Made by a program: the position numbers and the translations under genes
The notes under the pieces: model-generated
The model's database searches: none
The model's input: the letters and a program-made list of their open reading frames with translations, nothing else
What the model was told of the DNA's origin: nothing
DNA from: Pseudonocardia kunmingensis
Lineage (GTDB): Bacteria > Actinomycetota > Actinomycetes > Mycobacteriales > Pseudonocardiaceae
DNA: 64,000 bases
Direction: 5' to 3'
Assembly: GCF_006716445.1 (NCBI RefSeq)
Contig: NZ_VFPA01000002.1
Span: forward strand, 744,001 to 808,000
In this document: piece after piece, positions 35,076 through 43,355 of the stretch
Layout: every line of letters begins with the position of its first letter
Numbering within the stretch: position 1 is the stretch's first letter

Positions 35076-35765
35076 ATGGACGTCCGCGATGCCGTCGCGA
35101 GCCGGCGTTCCGTGCGCGGGTTCCTGGACCGGCCGGTGGACCGCGCCGTGCTGTCGAGGGTCCTCGATGCCGCCGGACGGGCACCTTCGGGCGGTAACCT
35201 GCAGCCATGGCGGCTCTACGCGCTGACCGGCGGCCCGTTGGCAGTGCTGAAGAAGCTGATGGTCGAGCGGGTCGAGAGCGGTGACGGCGGGGACGAGCGC
35301 GAGTACGCGATCTACCCGCCGGCGCTGACCTCGCCGTACCGGGAGCGGCGGTTCCGTTCCGGCGAGCAGCTCTACACCGCGCTGGGGATCTCCCGCGAGG
35401 ACAAGGCGGCGCGCAGGCGGTGGTTCGCCCGCAACTACGCGTTCTTCGGGGCGCCGGTCGGCATGTTCTGCTACATCGACCGGCGGATGGGCGCGGCGCA
35501 GTGGGCCGACCTCGGCATGTACCTGCAAACGATCATGCTGCTCCTGCGGGCCGAAGGTCTGGCCAGCTGTCCTCAGGAGGCGTGGTCGGTCCACCACCGG
35601 ACCGTGGCCGAGGTGGTCGGTGCCCCTGCCGAGCTGATGCTGTTCTGCGGCATGGCCGTCGGGTGGGAGGACGTGGGCAACCCGGCGAACGCTGTCCGCA
35701 TCGAGAGGGCGCCGCTCGACGAGATCGTCGACTTCGTCGGGTGGGGCGGGGAGGAGACCACGTGA
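35076..35765 (+). CDS. Nitroreductase-family flavoprotein
   Basis: 229-residue FMN protein starting DVRDAVASRRSVRGFLDRPVDRAVL, the nitroreductase phosphate-binding motif (RRSVR), then APSGGNLQPWRLYAL and the C-terminal GLASCPQEAWSVHH. The family reduces nitro groups, quinones or enones with NAD(P)H and a few members cleave flavin or C-halogen bonds. In a CoA-ester cluster an enone or quinone role is as likely as nitro reduction. The next gene overlaps it as GTGA. Confidence 0.88.
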   Translation: MDVRDAVASRRSVRGFLDRPVDRAVLSRVLDAAGRAPSGGNLQPWRLYALTGGPLAVLKKLMVERVESGDGGDEREYAIYPPALTSPYRERRFRSGEQLYTALGISREDKAARRRWFARNYAFFGAPVGMFCYIDRRMGAAQWADLGMYLQTIMLLLRAEGLASCPQEAWSVHHRTVAEVVGAPAELMLFCGMAVGWEDVGNPANAVRIERAPLDEIVDFVGWGGEETT

Positions 35766-36517
35766 ACGACCTGGTGGACGTGCAGCGGCACGGGAGGGTG
35801 CTGGTAGTGGCCATGCGCCGGGAGGCCAAGCGCAACGCGATCAACCGGGCTATGGCCGACGCCCTCGATGACGCCTTCAACGTGATGGAAGACGACGACG
35901 ACATCTGGGCCGGCGTGCTCACGGGCACGGAAACCGTCTTCTCGGCGGGCAGCGACCTCACCGCGAACGGCGACTACGTGACCGAGCGCGGCGGGGAGTA
36001 CGGGCTGGTGCGGCGGGTCCGCCGCAAGCCGCTCGTCGCGGCGGTGGAGGGGCCGGCGTTCGGCGGCGGACTGGAGCTCGTGCTCGCCTGCGATCTCGTC
36101 GTGGCCTCGACGGCCGCGTGGTTCGGCCTGCCGGAGGTCGGCATCGGCGTGGTGCCGACATGCGGTGCCCTCTTCCGGGCGCCACGGGGTTTCCCGGCGA
36201 ACCTCGCGCGCCAGCTCGTGCTCACCGGCGACCCGATCCCGGCCCAGCGGGCGTACGAGGCCGGGTTCGTGAACGTGCTGTGCCCGCCGGGCTATGCGGG
36301 AGACGAAGGACTCGCGCTCGCAACCCGGGTCACCCGGAACGCTCCTGTGGCGCTCCAGGCCTGCATGGAGGCGATGAACGGGCTCGCGACGTCCGAGGAC
36401 GCGGCGGGCTGGACGGCCACGGTCGCAGCGACCAGCCGCGTCCGTGAATCCGAGGACGGCCGCGAGGGTGTGCGGGCCTTCCTGGAGAAGCGCGCTCCCG
36501 CGTGGACCGGTCGCTGA
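35762..36517 (+). CDS. Enoyl-CoA hydratase (both catalytic glutamates present)
   Basis: 251-residue crotonase starting at GTG 35762. It has MRREAKRNAINRAM, FSAGSDLTANGDY as oxyanion loop, FGGGLELVLACDLV with the first Glu, and FGLPEVGIGVVPTCG with the second Glu. It is the only one of the seven crotonases here that keeps both residues of the classical hydratase mechanism, so it is the best candidate for true enoyl-CoA hydration. Last gene of the tight group that starts with the hydrolase; a 115-base gap separates it from the thiolase. Confidence 0.88.
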   Translation: MNDLVDVQRHGRVLVVAMRREAKRNAINRAMADALDDAFNVMEDDDDIWAGVLTGTETVFSAGSDLTANGDYVTERGGEYGLVRRVRRKPLVAAVEGPAFGGGLELVLACDLVVASTAAWFGLPEVGIGVVPTCGALFRAPRGFPANLARQLVLTGDPIPAQRAYEAGFVNVLCPPGYAGDEGLALATRVTRNAPVALQACMEAMNGLATSEDAAGWTATVAATSRVRESEDGREGVRAFLEKRAPAWTGR

Positions 36518-36586
36518 TCGATCCTGGCGCGTTCCGGATACACGGCGACCGTGATGCGGTCCACTTCTCCTATTCAGGGCACGGAA

Positions 36587-36619
36587 TCGGACCTTATGGT
36601 GGTCCGACAGGCATCTGTC
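36587..36619. promoter_or_regulatory. Adjacent small hairpins before the thiolase operon
   Basis: TCGGACC (36587-36593) pairs with GGTCCGA (36601-36607) across 7 bases, and directly after it GACAG-GCAT-CTGTC forms a second dyad (36606-36619). The thiolase GTG/ATG region follows at 36633 with AAGGGACC as ribosome site. The first dyad could be an operator, or part of a terminator for the preceding crotonase. Confidence 0.4.
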
Positions 36620-36632
36620 GAAGGGACCGGAC

Positions 36633-37781
36633 ATGCGTGACGCAGTGATCGTGGAGGCCGTGCGAACGCCGGTCGGCAAGCGGAACGGCGGGCTGTCGGG
36701 GGTGCATCCGGCGAACCTGTCGGCGCACGTCCTGAACGCGCTGGCCGAGCGGGCCGGGGTGGAGCCTGGCGTGGTGGACGACGTCGTGTGGGGCTGCGTC
36801 ACCCAGGTCGGGGAGCAGGCCTTCGACATCGCCCGCACTGCGGTGCTGACCGCCGGCTGGCCGGAGACCGTCACCGGCGTGACCGTGGACCGGCAGTGCG
36901 GCTCGTCGCAGCAGTCGGTGCACTTCGCGGCCGCCGGGCTGATCGCGGGGCAGTACGACGTGGTTGTGGCCGGTGGGGTCGAGTCGATGAGCCGGGTGCC
37001 CATGGGGTCCTCGATCGGCGACGGCAGGCCGTACCCCGACACCTTCCTCGCCCGCTACGGCGGCGTGTCCCCGAACCAGGGTGTGGGCGCCGAGATGATC
37101 GCCGAGCGGTGGGGACTCTCGCGCACCCAGCTCGACGAGTTCTCCCTCGGCTCGCACGAGAAGGCCGCCGCGGCACAGGACGAGGGCCGCGTCGCCGCCC
37201 AGATCGCGCCGGTCACGCTCGAGGACGGCACGGTCGTCAGCGCGGACGAGGGGGTCCGTCGCGGCAGCACCGTGGAGAAGCTGGCCGGGCTGAAGACGGT
37301 GTTCAAGCCCGAGGGCGGCACGATCACGGCGGGGAACTCCTCGCAGATCTCCGACGGATCCGCGGCGCTGCTGATGACCACGTCGGAGAAGGCGAAGGAG
37401 CTGGGGCTGCGACCGATCGCCCGGGTGCACACGGCGGTGCTGGCCGGATCAGACCCGGTGATCATGCTGACGGCGCCGATCCCGGCCACGCAGAAGGCGC
37501 TGCAGCGCTCCGGCCTGCGGATCGACGAGATCGGTGCGTTCGAGGTCAACGAGGCGTTCGCGCCCGTGCCGCTGGCCTGGCTGGCCGACCTCGGGGCGGA
37601 TGCGAAGGCGCTCAACCCCAACGGCGGTGCGATCGCGCTCGGCCACCCGCTGGGCGGGTCCGGGGCACGGCTGATGACCACGCTGGTGCACCACATGCGC
37701 GACAACGGCATCCGTTACGGCCTGCAGACCATGTGCGAGGGCGGCGGCCAGGCCAACGCCACCATCCTCGAACTGCTCTGA
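36633..37781 (+). CDS. Acetyl-CoA acyltransferase (thiolase), copy 1
   Basis: 382-residue thiolase cleaving 3-ketoacyl-CoA with CoA. The nucleophilic Cys is in [10 protein letters not shown] (about residue 89), followed by [12 protein letters not shown]; the C-terminal set is [30 protein letters not shown] (His) and [11 protein letters not shown] (second Cys). It begins [25 protein letters not shown]. The paralogue at 38649 shares this layout; the two flank an HSD10-like SDR. These are the last beta-oxidation steps of the supercluster. Confidence 0.94.
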   Translation: MRDAVIVEAVRTPVGKRNGGLSGVHPANLSAHVLNALAERAGVEPGVVDDVVWGCVTQVGEQAFDIARTAVLTAGWPETVTGVTVDRQCGSSQQSVHFAAAGLIAGQYDVVVAGGVESMSRVPMGSSIGDGRPYPDTFLARYGGVSPNQGVGAEMIAERWGLSRTQLDEFSLGSHEKAAAAQDEGRVAAQIAPVTLEDGTVVSADEGVRRGSTVEKLAGLKTVFKPEGGTITAGNSSQISDGSAALLMTTSEKAKELGLRPIARVHTAVLAGSDPVIMLTAPIPATQKALQRSGLRIDEIGAFEVNEAFAPVPLAWLADLGADAKALNPNGGAIALGHPLGGSGARLMTTLVHHMRDNGIRYGLQTMCEGGGQANATILELL

Positions 37782-37815
37782 CGCGGAAAACGCACCACCC
37801 GAGAGGAACGCACGA

Positions 37816-38577
37816 ATGGACATCCACGGCTCCGTCGCTCTCGTCACCGGCGGCGCGTCCGGTCTGGGCCTGGCGACCACCGAGACGCTGCTCGACGCGG
37901 GTGCGGACGTCGTGATCCTCGACCTGCCGAGCTCGCCGGGTGAGCAGGTCGCGGACAAGCTGGGCAAGCGAGTGCGGTTCGCCCCCGGCGACGTCACCGA
38001 CGAGGCGAGCGTGACCGCGGCCCTCGACGTCGCCGCGGAGATAGGGCCGCTGCGGGTGGCGGTGAACTGCGCGGGCATCGGCCCGGCAGCGCGCGTGGTG
38101 AGCAAGAAGGGTGTGTTCCCGCTCGAGCTGTTCACCACGGTGGTGCAGGTCAACCTGATCGGCACGTTCAACGTGATCCGCCTGGCCGCGGAGCGGATCG
38201 CGGCCACGGATCCGGTCGGCGAGGAGCGCGGGATCATCGTCAACACCGCCTCGGTGGCGGCGTTCGACGGGCAGATCGGGCAGGCGGCCTACTCGGCGTC
38301 CAAGGGCGGCGTGGTGGGCATGACGCTGCCGATCGCCCGCGACCTCGCGCAGTACCTGGTGCGCGTGGTGACGATCGCACCGGGTCTGTTCGAGACGCCG
38401 CTGCTCGCCACGTTGTCGCAGGAGGCGCGGGACTCGCTGGGACAGCAGGTGCCCCACCCGTCGCGGCTGGGCGCCCCGTCGGAGTTCGCGGCACTCGTCG
38501 GCCACATCGTGGCCAACCCGATGCTCAACGGCGAGGTCATCCGCCTCGACGGCGCGATCCGGATGGCGCCGCGCTGA
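37816..38577 (+). CDS. SDR, HSD10-like 3-hydroxyacyl-CoA dehydrogenase
   Basis: 253-residue SDR with [13 protein letters not shown] (residues 11-23), [38 protein letters not shown] and the end [20 protein letters not shown]. This is the HSD17B10-like pattern, supplying 3-ketoacyl-CoA to the neighbouring thiolases. It is the paralogue of 20478-21236. Starts 34 bases after thiolase 1 with GAGAGG upstream. Confidence 0.9.
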   Translation: MDIHGSVALVTGGASGLGLATTETLLDAGADVVILDLPSSPGEQVADKLGKRVRFAPGDVTDEASVTAALDVAAEIGPLRVAVNCAGIGPAARVVSKKGVFPLELFTTVVQVNLIGTFNVIRLAAERIAATDPVGEERGIIVNTASVAAFDGQIGQAAYSASKGGVVGMTLPIARDLAQYLVRVVTIAPGLFETPLLATLSQEARDSLGQQVPHPSRLGAPSEFAALVGHIVANPMLNGEVIRLDGAIRMAPR

Positions 38578-38648
38578 GCACGCGCAGCGATCATCGCGAC
38601 GCGGTTGCCGGCCACGGCCCGCTGACACCAACAGGAACGGGGAATGTG

Positions 38649-39794
38649 ATGCGTGATGCCGTCATCGTCGACGCGGTCCGGACGCCGATCGGCCGGCGCA
38701 ACGGCTCGTTGTCCGGAGTGCATGCTGCGGACCTGTCCGCCGAGGTGCTCACCGCGCTCGTCGACCGCACGGGAGTCGATCCCGAAACGGTCGACGACGT
38801 CATGTGGGGCTGTGTCAGCCAGGTCGGGGACCAGTCGAGCAACATCGGCCGATTCGCGGTGCTGGCGGCCGGATGGCCGGAGCACGTGGCGGGGGTGACG
38901 ATCAACCGGGCGTGCGGCTCCAGCCAGCAGGCGATCGACTCGGCCGCGCACGCGGTGATGGCCGGTCAGTACGACCTGGTGGTCGCCGGCGGGGTGGAGA
39001 CGATGAGCCGGGTGCCACTCGGCGCGGCGCGGGCCACCGGCCAGCCCTACGGCCCGAAGGTGCTGGAGCGCTACGACGGGTTCGAGTTCAACCAAGGGGT
39101 GGGGGCGGAGCTGATCGCCCAGCGCTGGGGGTTCTCCCGGGCGCAGCTCGACGAGTTCGCCGCGGCGTCGCACGAGCGGGCGGCCGCGGCCATCGACGAC
39201 GGGGTGTTCGACGACCACATCGTCCCCGTCGACGTCGAGGGCACGAAGTTCGGCGTGGACGAGGGGCTGCGGCGAGGCACGTCGGTGGAGACGCTGGCGA
39301 AGCTGAAGCCGTCGTTCCGGGCCGACGGGGTGATCCACGCAGGCAACGCGTCGCAGATCTCCGACGGCGCGGCCGCGCTGCTGATCACCACCTCGGAACG
39401 GGCCCGTGACCTGGGGCTGACCCCCATCGCGAGGTACCACAGCGGCGCGGTGAGCGGCGCCGACCCGATCCTCATGCTGACCGGGCCGATCCCCGCCACC
39501 GAGAAGGTGCTGCGGCGGTCCGGGCTGACCATCGAGGAGATCGGGGTGTTCGAGGTCAACGAGGCCTTCGCGCCGGTGCCGCTGGCGTGGCTGGCCGAGA
39601 CCGGCGCGGACCCGGCCCGGGTCAACCCGCTCGGCGGTGCGATCGCCGTGGGCCACCCGCTCGGCGCCTCGGGCGCGATCCTGATGACGCGGATGCTCGC
39701 CCGGATGCGTCGGGACACCGTGCGCTTCGGCCTGCAGACGATGTGCGAGGGCGGTGGCACGGCGAACGCGACGATCGTCGAACTGCTCGCCTGA
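38649..39794 (+). CDS. Acetyl-CoA acyltransferase (thiolase), copy 2
   Basis: 381-residue thiolase with RDAVIVDAVRTPIGRRNGSLSGVH at the start, nucleophile NRACGSSQQA (about residue 89), [34 protein letters not shown] and CEGGGTANAT. It is a clear paralogue of the gene at 36633, diverged through much of the middle, so the duplication is not recent. ATG 38649 is preferred over GTG 38646 because GGGGA is better spaced. It ends 15 bases before the convergent amidohydrolase. Confidence 0.94.
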   Translation: MRDAVIVDAVRTPIGRRNGSLSGVHAADLSAEVLTALVDRTGVDPETVDDVMWGCVSQVGDQSSNIGRFAVLAAGWPEHVAGVTINRACGSSQQAIDSAAHAVMAGQYDLVVAGGVETMSRVPLGAARATGQPYGPKVLERYDGFEFNQGVGAELIAQRWGFSRAQLDEFAAASHERAAAAIDDGVFDDHIVPVDVEGTKFGVDEGLRRGTSVETLAKLKPSFRADGVIHAGNASQISDGAAALLITTSERARDLGLTPIARYHSGAVSGADPILMLTGPIPATEKVLRRSGLTIEEIGVFEVNEAFAPVPLAWLAETGADPARVNPLGGAIAVGHPLGASGAILMTRMLARMRRDTVRFGLQTMCEGGGTANATIVELLA

Positions 39795-39809
39795 ACCGCC
39801 GGGACCGAC

Positions 39810-41219
39810 CTATCCGACGGACGTCCCGCTCGCCGGCACGTGGGCGTATCCGGCGATGAACGTGGCGCGGACCGGTGTGAGGGAAGGGTCGGTCAGGACG
39901 GCCTCCAGCGGGCGGTCGAGCAGCGCCAGGTCGGCCGGTGTCCCTGGGCGAATCCGTCGGGGTGGACCACCGGGGTCCTCAGGTGGGGCGAGGTAGGCGT
40001 CCAGCGCGTCGGCCGGGGCCAACCGCTCGGCCCGGCCGGCGACCGCGCCGGACGGGGTACGGCGGTGGGCCGCGGCGGCGAGGACGGTCCAGGGGTCCAG
40101 AGGGCCGTACGGGGCGTCGCTCGACAGCGCCACCGGCACGCCCGCGTCGAGCAGGCTCCGGCAGCGGTAGAGGTCGGGGTGATCGGTGGCGGGGAGGTCG
40201 CGCAGGTAGTCGTCGCCGCGGTGGGCGAGGAACCCGGGCTGGGTGACGACGCGCAGACCCCGGCGTGCCAGGTCCCCGACCAGCTCGGCGGGGACGAGGG
40301 CGGCGTGCTCGATCCGATCGCCTGCGACGCACCCCGCGTCGTGCAGCGCGGTGAGGAGCAGTACGAACGCCTCCCGGGTCACACAATGCACGGCCACCGG
40401 GCGGCTGAGCGCGTGGGCGGCGCCGATCGTCGCGGTGAGGGTGTCGAGGTCGGGCAGGCCCGAGTCCGCGAGCACGATCTTGTACGGGCCTGCGGTGAGC
40501 GGCGCGCGCGGTGCGACGCCGAGTGGTACTCCGAGCAGGTGTACCCGCTGCGGGAGCACGCCGGTGGTGACCGCCGCGGCGAGGGCGTCGAGCGCCGCGG
40601 GCTCGAGATCGGGTGTCGCGTCGGTGACGGCGGTGATACCGAGCCGGGCGAGGCGGTCGCCGACCGCGGCGAGGTTCGGCGGACCGGTGCTGGGAAGGCG
40701 TGAGCGCATCCAGTCGTCGGCGCGCCAGAGCCGCCCGGTCGGGGCGCCGTCCGGCGTGCGCTCGATGCCGGGGTAGGTGGCATCGGCCAGACCGAGGCGT
40801 TGCGCCCCTGCGCCGTTCACCACCCACAGCGCCCCGCTGCGGTGCTGCAGTCGCACCGGTCGGGCCGCGTGCAGCCGGTCGAGCGCGGCTGCGTCGAGGT
40901 GGCCGGCGACGGACTCGTGGTAGCCGACGCCGCGGATCCAGCGGTGCTCGTCCGTTCTGGCGGCGGCAAGAGCGGCGGCGAGGCCTGCGGGGTCGCGCAC
41001 CTCGGGCGGGCCACACGGGGTGGATCGCGCGGCGGCGGCCAGTGCGTGCAGGTGCAGGTGGTGGTCGACGAGCCCGGGGAGCAGCGCGCCGCCGTCGGCG
41101 ACGAGCACCTCCTCACCGGGGCGACCGTCGAGGTGGACGCCGATCTCGGCCACGCACCCGTCTGCGATCCGGACGTCGACGCGGCGGCACTCGACCTCGG
41201 CGTCACGGATGAGGATCAC
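39810..41219 (-). CDS. Amidohydrolase-family metallo-hydrolase
   Basis: 469-residue protein of the amidohydrolase superfamily (amidohydrolase 3/cytosine deaminase-like). It has the strand-1 motif GLVDHHLHLHAL (His-x-His metal ligands, about residues 49-60), VAVHCVTREA, DRIEHAALVP, and the late SSDAPYGPLDPW Asp. It would hydrolyse a C-N bond of an amide, lactam or cyclic compound. ATG overlaps the CoA-transferase stop by 4 bases, so the two are coupled: amide hydrolysis then CoA transfer of the released acid is a plausible sequence. Confidence 0.85.
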   Translation of the reverse strand: MILIRDAEVECRRVDVRIADGCVAEIGVHLDGRPGEEVLVADGGALLPGLVDHHLHLHALAAAARSTPCGPPEVRDPAGLAAALAAARTDEHRWIRGVGYHESVAGHLDAAALDRLHAARPVRLQHRSGALWVVNGAGAQRLGLADATYPGIERTPDGAPTGRLWRADDWMRSRLPSTGPPNLAAVGDRLARLGITAVTDATPDLEPAALDALAAAVTTGVLPQRVHLLGVPLGVAPRAPLTAGPYKIVLADSGLPDLDTLTATIGAAHALSRPVAVHCVTREAFVLLLTALHDAGCVAGDRIEHAALVPAELVGDLARRGLRVVTQPGFLAHRGDDYLRDLPATDHPDLYRCRSLLDAGVPVALSSDAPYGPLDPWTVLAAAAHRRTPSGAVAGRAERLAPADALDAYLAPPEDPGGPPRRIRPGTPADLALLDRPLEAVLTDPSLTPVRATFIAGYAHVPASGTSVG

Positions 41220-42475
41220 GGCGCGGGCACACCGATCGCGGCGAGCACGGCGGCCGTGTCCGCGCCGCTCACCGGGGCAGCGCCCGCGACGGCACGTCGC
41301 CGGGGGTGGGCCACCGGCACCGGACCGGCGGTGGTGTCCAGCACCCAGCCCGCGCCGTCCCGGCGGGCCGCCGGAATCGGACCGGGCTCGGCGTCGAGGG
41401 TGGCGGCGACGACTCCGGCCATCGCGATGTCCCAGAGCACGCCGGCGCCGTCCGCGGGTGCGGTGAGGGCCAGCGCGGCCGCAGTGAGGCCGGCGAGGGG
41501 GTCGGCGATCGCGTCGCCGCAGAAGACGGGGCCGTCGGCGTCGTGGGCGACCAGGCCGGCGCTCGCGGCGACGTCGTCCCCGAACCCCACGCGCGACGAC
41601 GAGCGGCCGGCTGCGGTGATCGAGATCCAGGTGGTGCCGGCGGCGACCGCGGCGTGGGCGTCGAGCCCGAACCCGGCCAGTGCGCGGGGCCGGGAGGCCT
41701 CGATGACGATGTCGGCCGCCGCCACCAGCGCGGCGAGCGCGCCGCGGTCGGCGGGGACGGCCGGGTCGAGCACGACAGAGTGGTGGCCTGCGTGCAGCAG
41801 TCGGTAGAAGTCGGGGTCGCCACCCCGGGCGCCGTCAGGCCGCGTGGGGGTCTCGACCTTCACCACGTGCGCGCCGGCCAGTCCGAGCAGGTGGGCGCAC
41901 AGCGGTCCGGCCCACAGCGCGCTGAAGTCCACGACGAGCAGCCCGTCGACCGGGCGCGGCGGCAGGTCCGGGAACGTCTGCGGCACCGCAGGCCGCACCG
42001 GCGCGGCGGCGAGGCTGAGCAGCTCCGCGCGGTCGGCCAGTTCCGCGCCGGGGTGCGCGCGGACCCAGGCCGCGACCACGGGCCACGGTTCTCCCGGCAG
42101 CTCGGCCCCGATGAGCGCGCCGAGCAGCAGCGGGTCGTCGGGGCGAGCGCATGACACGGCTGCCCAGCCGTCGGCGGTCGCCAGCAGCCGGCAGCTCCCA
42201 CCCGCGGAGACCGCCCCACGGCGGCGATGGCCGGTGAACGCTGCGCGCTCGGACAGCAACCGTGGGCCGTCCACACGGACCCGGCCCGCGGTGACGCGGG
42301 CGATGTGGTCGGCCAGACCGCGCGCCACGGTGGCGGCCCGGCCCGGCGGTACCAGTGGTGGGCCGGCGGGGCGACCGGTCAGTGCCGCGACGCCGCTCGC
42401 CGCCCAGTCGCCCACCACGTTCGGCGGCGGGCGCTCGGGCTGCACGGCTCGACGATACGCCGCGGCGTCCGCCAC
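41216..42475 (-). CDS. CaiB/BaiF-type CoA-transferase with unusual domain order
   Basis: About 419 residues. The family III core start (VDGLLVVDFSALWAGPLCAHLLGLAGAHVVKVETP) appears only near residue 175, preceded by a segment that looks like the middle and C-terminal part of such enzymes (DWAASGVAALTGRPAGPPLVPPG). So either a partial copy is fused in front or the order is circularly permuted. GDPDFYRLLHAGHHSV holds the candidate catalytic Asp. The start is unsure: GTG 42475 is plausible; the frame is open to GTG 42517. Divergent from the SDR at 42521. Confidence 0.75.
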   Translation of the reverse strand: MADAAAYRRAVQPERPPPNVVGDWAASGVAALTGRPAGPPLVPPGRAATVARGLADHIARVTAGRVRVDGPRLLSERAAFTGHRRRGAVSAGGSCRLLATADGWAAVSCARPDDPLLLGALIGAELPGEPWPVVAAWVRAHPGAELADRAELLSLAAAPVRPAVPQTFPDLPPRPVDGLLVVDFSALWAGPLCAHLLGLAGAHVVKVETPTRPDGARGGDPDFYRLLHAGHHSVVLDPAVPADRGALAALVAAADIVIEASRPRALAGFGLDAHAAVAAGTTWISITAAGRSSSRVGFGDDVAASAGLVAHDADGPVFCGDAIADPLAGLTAAALALTAPADGAGVLWDIAMAGVVAATLDAEPGPIPAARRDGAGWVLDTTAGPVPVAHPRRRAVAGAAPVSGADTAAVLAAIGVPAP

Positions 42476-42494
42476 GTGATCCGTGCGTTCAGGT

Positions 42495-42513
42495 GTAGAA
42501 GAGGGTACTTTTT
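42495..42513. promoter_or_regulatory. Shared element GTAGAAGAGGGTACTTTTT, site 5
   Basis: It reads toward the SDR gene on the plus strand and ends 7 bases before ATG 42521. TACTTT (42507-42512) is a possible minus-10 hexamer, which would make the ATG 42521 message leaderless. It also lies upstream of the CoA-transferase on the other strand, so one bound protein could control both. Confidence 0.5.
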
Positions 42514-42520
42514 GCACCTA

Positions 42521-43339
42521 ATGGCTTCGCTCGATGAGGAGACGCGCTTGTCCGACACCTCCGGTCCGCTCGTGGGCCGCACCGCACTCGTCACCGGGGG
42601 ATCCCGCGGAATCGGGCGTGCCGTCGCCCTGCGCCTCGCCGCCGACGGCGCCGTCGTCGCGGTCAACTACCGCCGCGACGACGACGCGGCGGTGGAGACC
42701 GTCAACCGCATCACGGCCGCGGGCGGCACGGCCAGGGCGTACCGAGCCGCGATCGGCGACCCGGACGCGGTCACCGCGATGGTGACGGCCGTGAGGGCGG
42801 AGGTCGGCCCGGTTGACCTGCTGGTCAGCAACGCGGGCACGGCCAGTCGGGGCACCGCGATCGCAGACACCGACGAGTCGGAGTACCTGAGGTTGCTGCG
42901 GGTGCACGCGCTCGGCCCCCTCGCGCTGGTGCGGGAGCTGCTGCCGGACCTGCGCGCGGCGCAGCGCTCCGACGTGGTCGTCGTCTCCAGCGTGATCACC
43001 GACGACATGCCGGCGGGTGGCGCCGCCTACGCGATGGCCAAGGCAGCGCTCGAGGCCGGGGCCCGCACGCTGGCGGCGGAGGAGCGCGACCACGGCGTGC
43101 GCGTCAACATCGTCGCGCCGGGACTGGTCGCCACCGAGATGGGCAGCCGGCTGGTCGCCGCCACCGCCGGGACGACCATCGAGGACCTCGACGAGGTATA
43201 TCCGTTCGGCCGGGTCGCGCGGCCCGAGGACGTTGCGGGCGTCGTCGCGTTCCTCGCCTCCGCCGATGCCGGCTACCTGACCGGCGAGCGGATCCGGGTG
43301 CACGCCGGCGGGCCGGCGAGGACGCTGCACCGCCGATGA
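42521..43339 (+). CDS. Short-chain dehydrogenase, FabG-like
   Basis: 272-residue SDR with TGGSRGIGRAVALRLAADG (from about residue 26), VNYRRDDDAA, SNAGTAS, SSVITDD, YAMAK and APGLVATEMG, ending RIRVHAGGPAR. ATG 42521 has no ribosome site and directly follows the shared element; TTG at 42548 is in frame with GAGGAG 6 bases before it. Both starts may be used, the first from a leaderless message. First gene of the unit SDR, LLM protein, crotonase. Confidence 0.88.
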   Translation: MASLDEETRLSDTSGPLVGRTALVTGGSRGIGRAVALRLAADGAVVAVNYRRDDDAAVETVNRITAAGGTARAYRAAIGDPDAVTAMVTAVRAEVGPVDLLVSNAGTASRGTAIADTDESEYLRLLRVHALGPLALVRELLPDLRAAQRSDVVVVSSVITDDMPAGGAAYAMAKAALEAGARTLAAEERDHGVRVNIVAPGLVATEMGSRLVAATAGTTIEDLDEVYPFGRVARPEDVAGVVAFLASADAGYLTGERIRVHAGGPARTLHRR

Positions 43340-43355
43340 GACCGAAGGAGACGCT

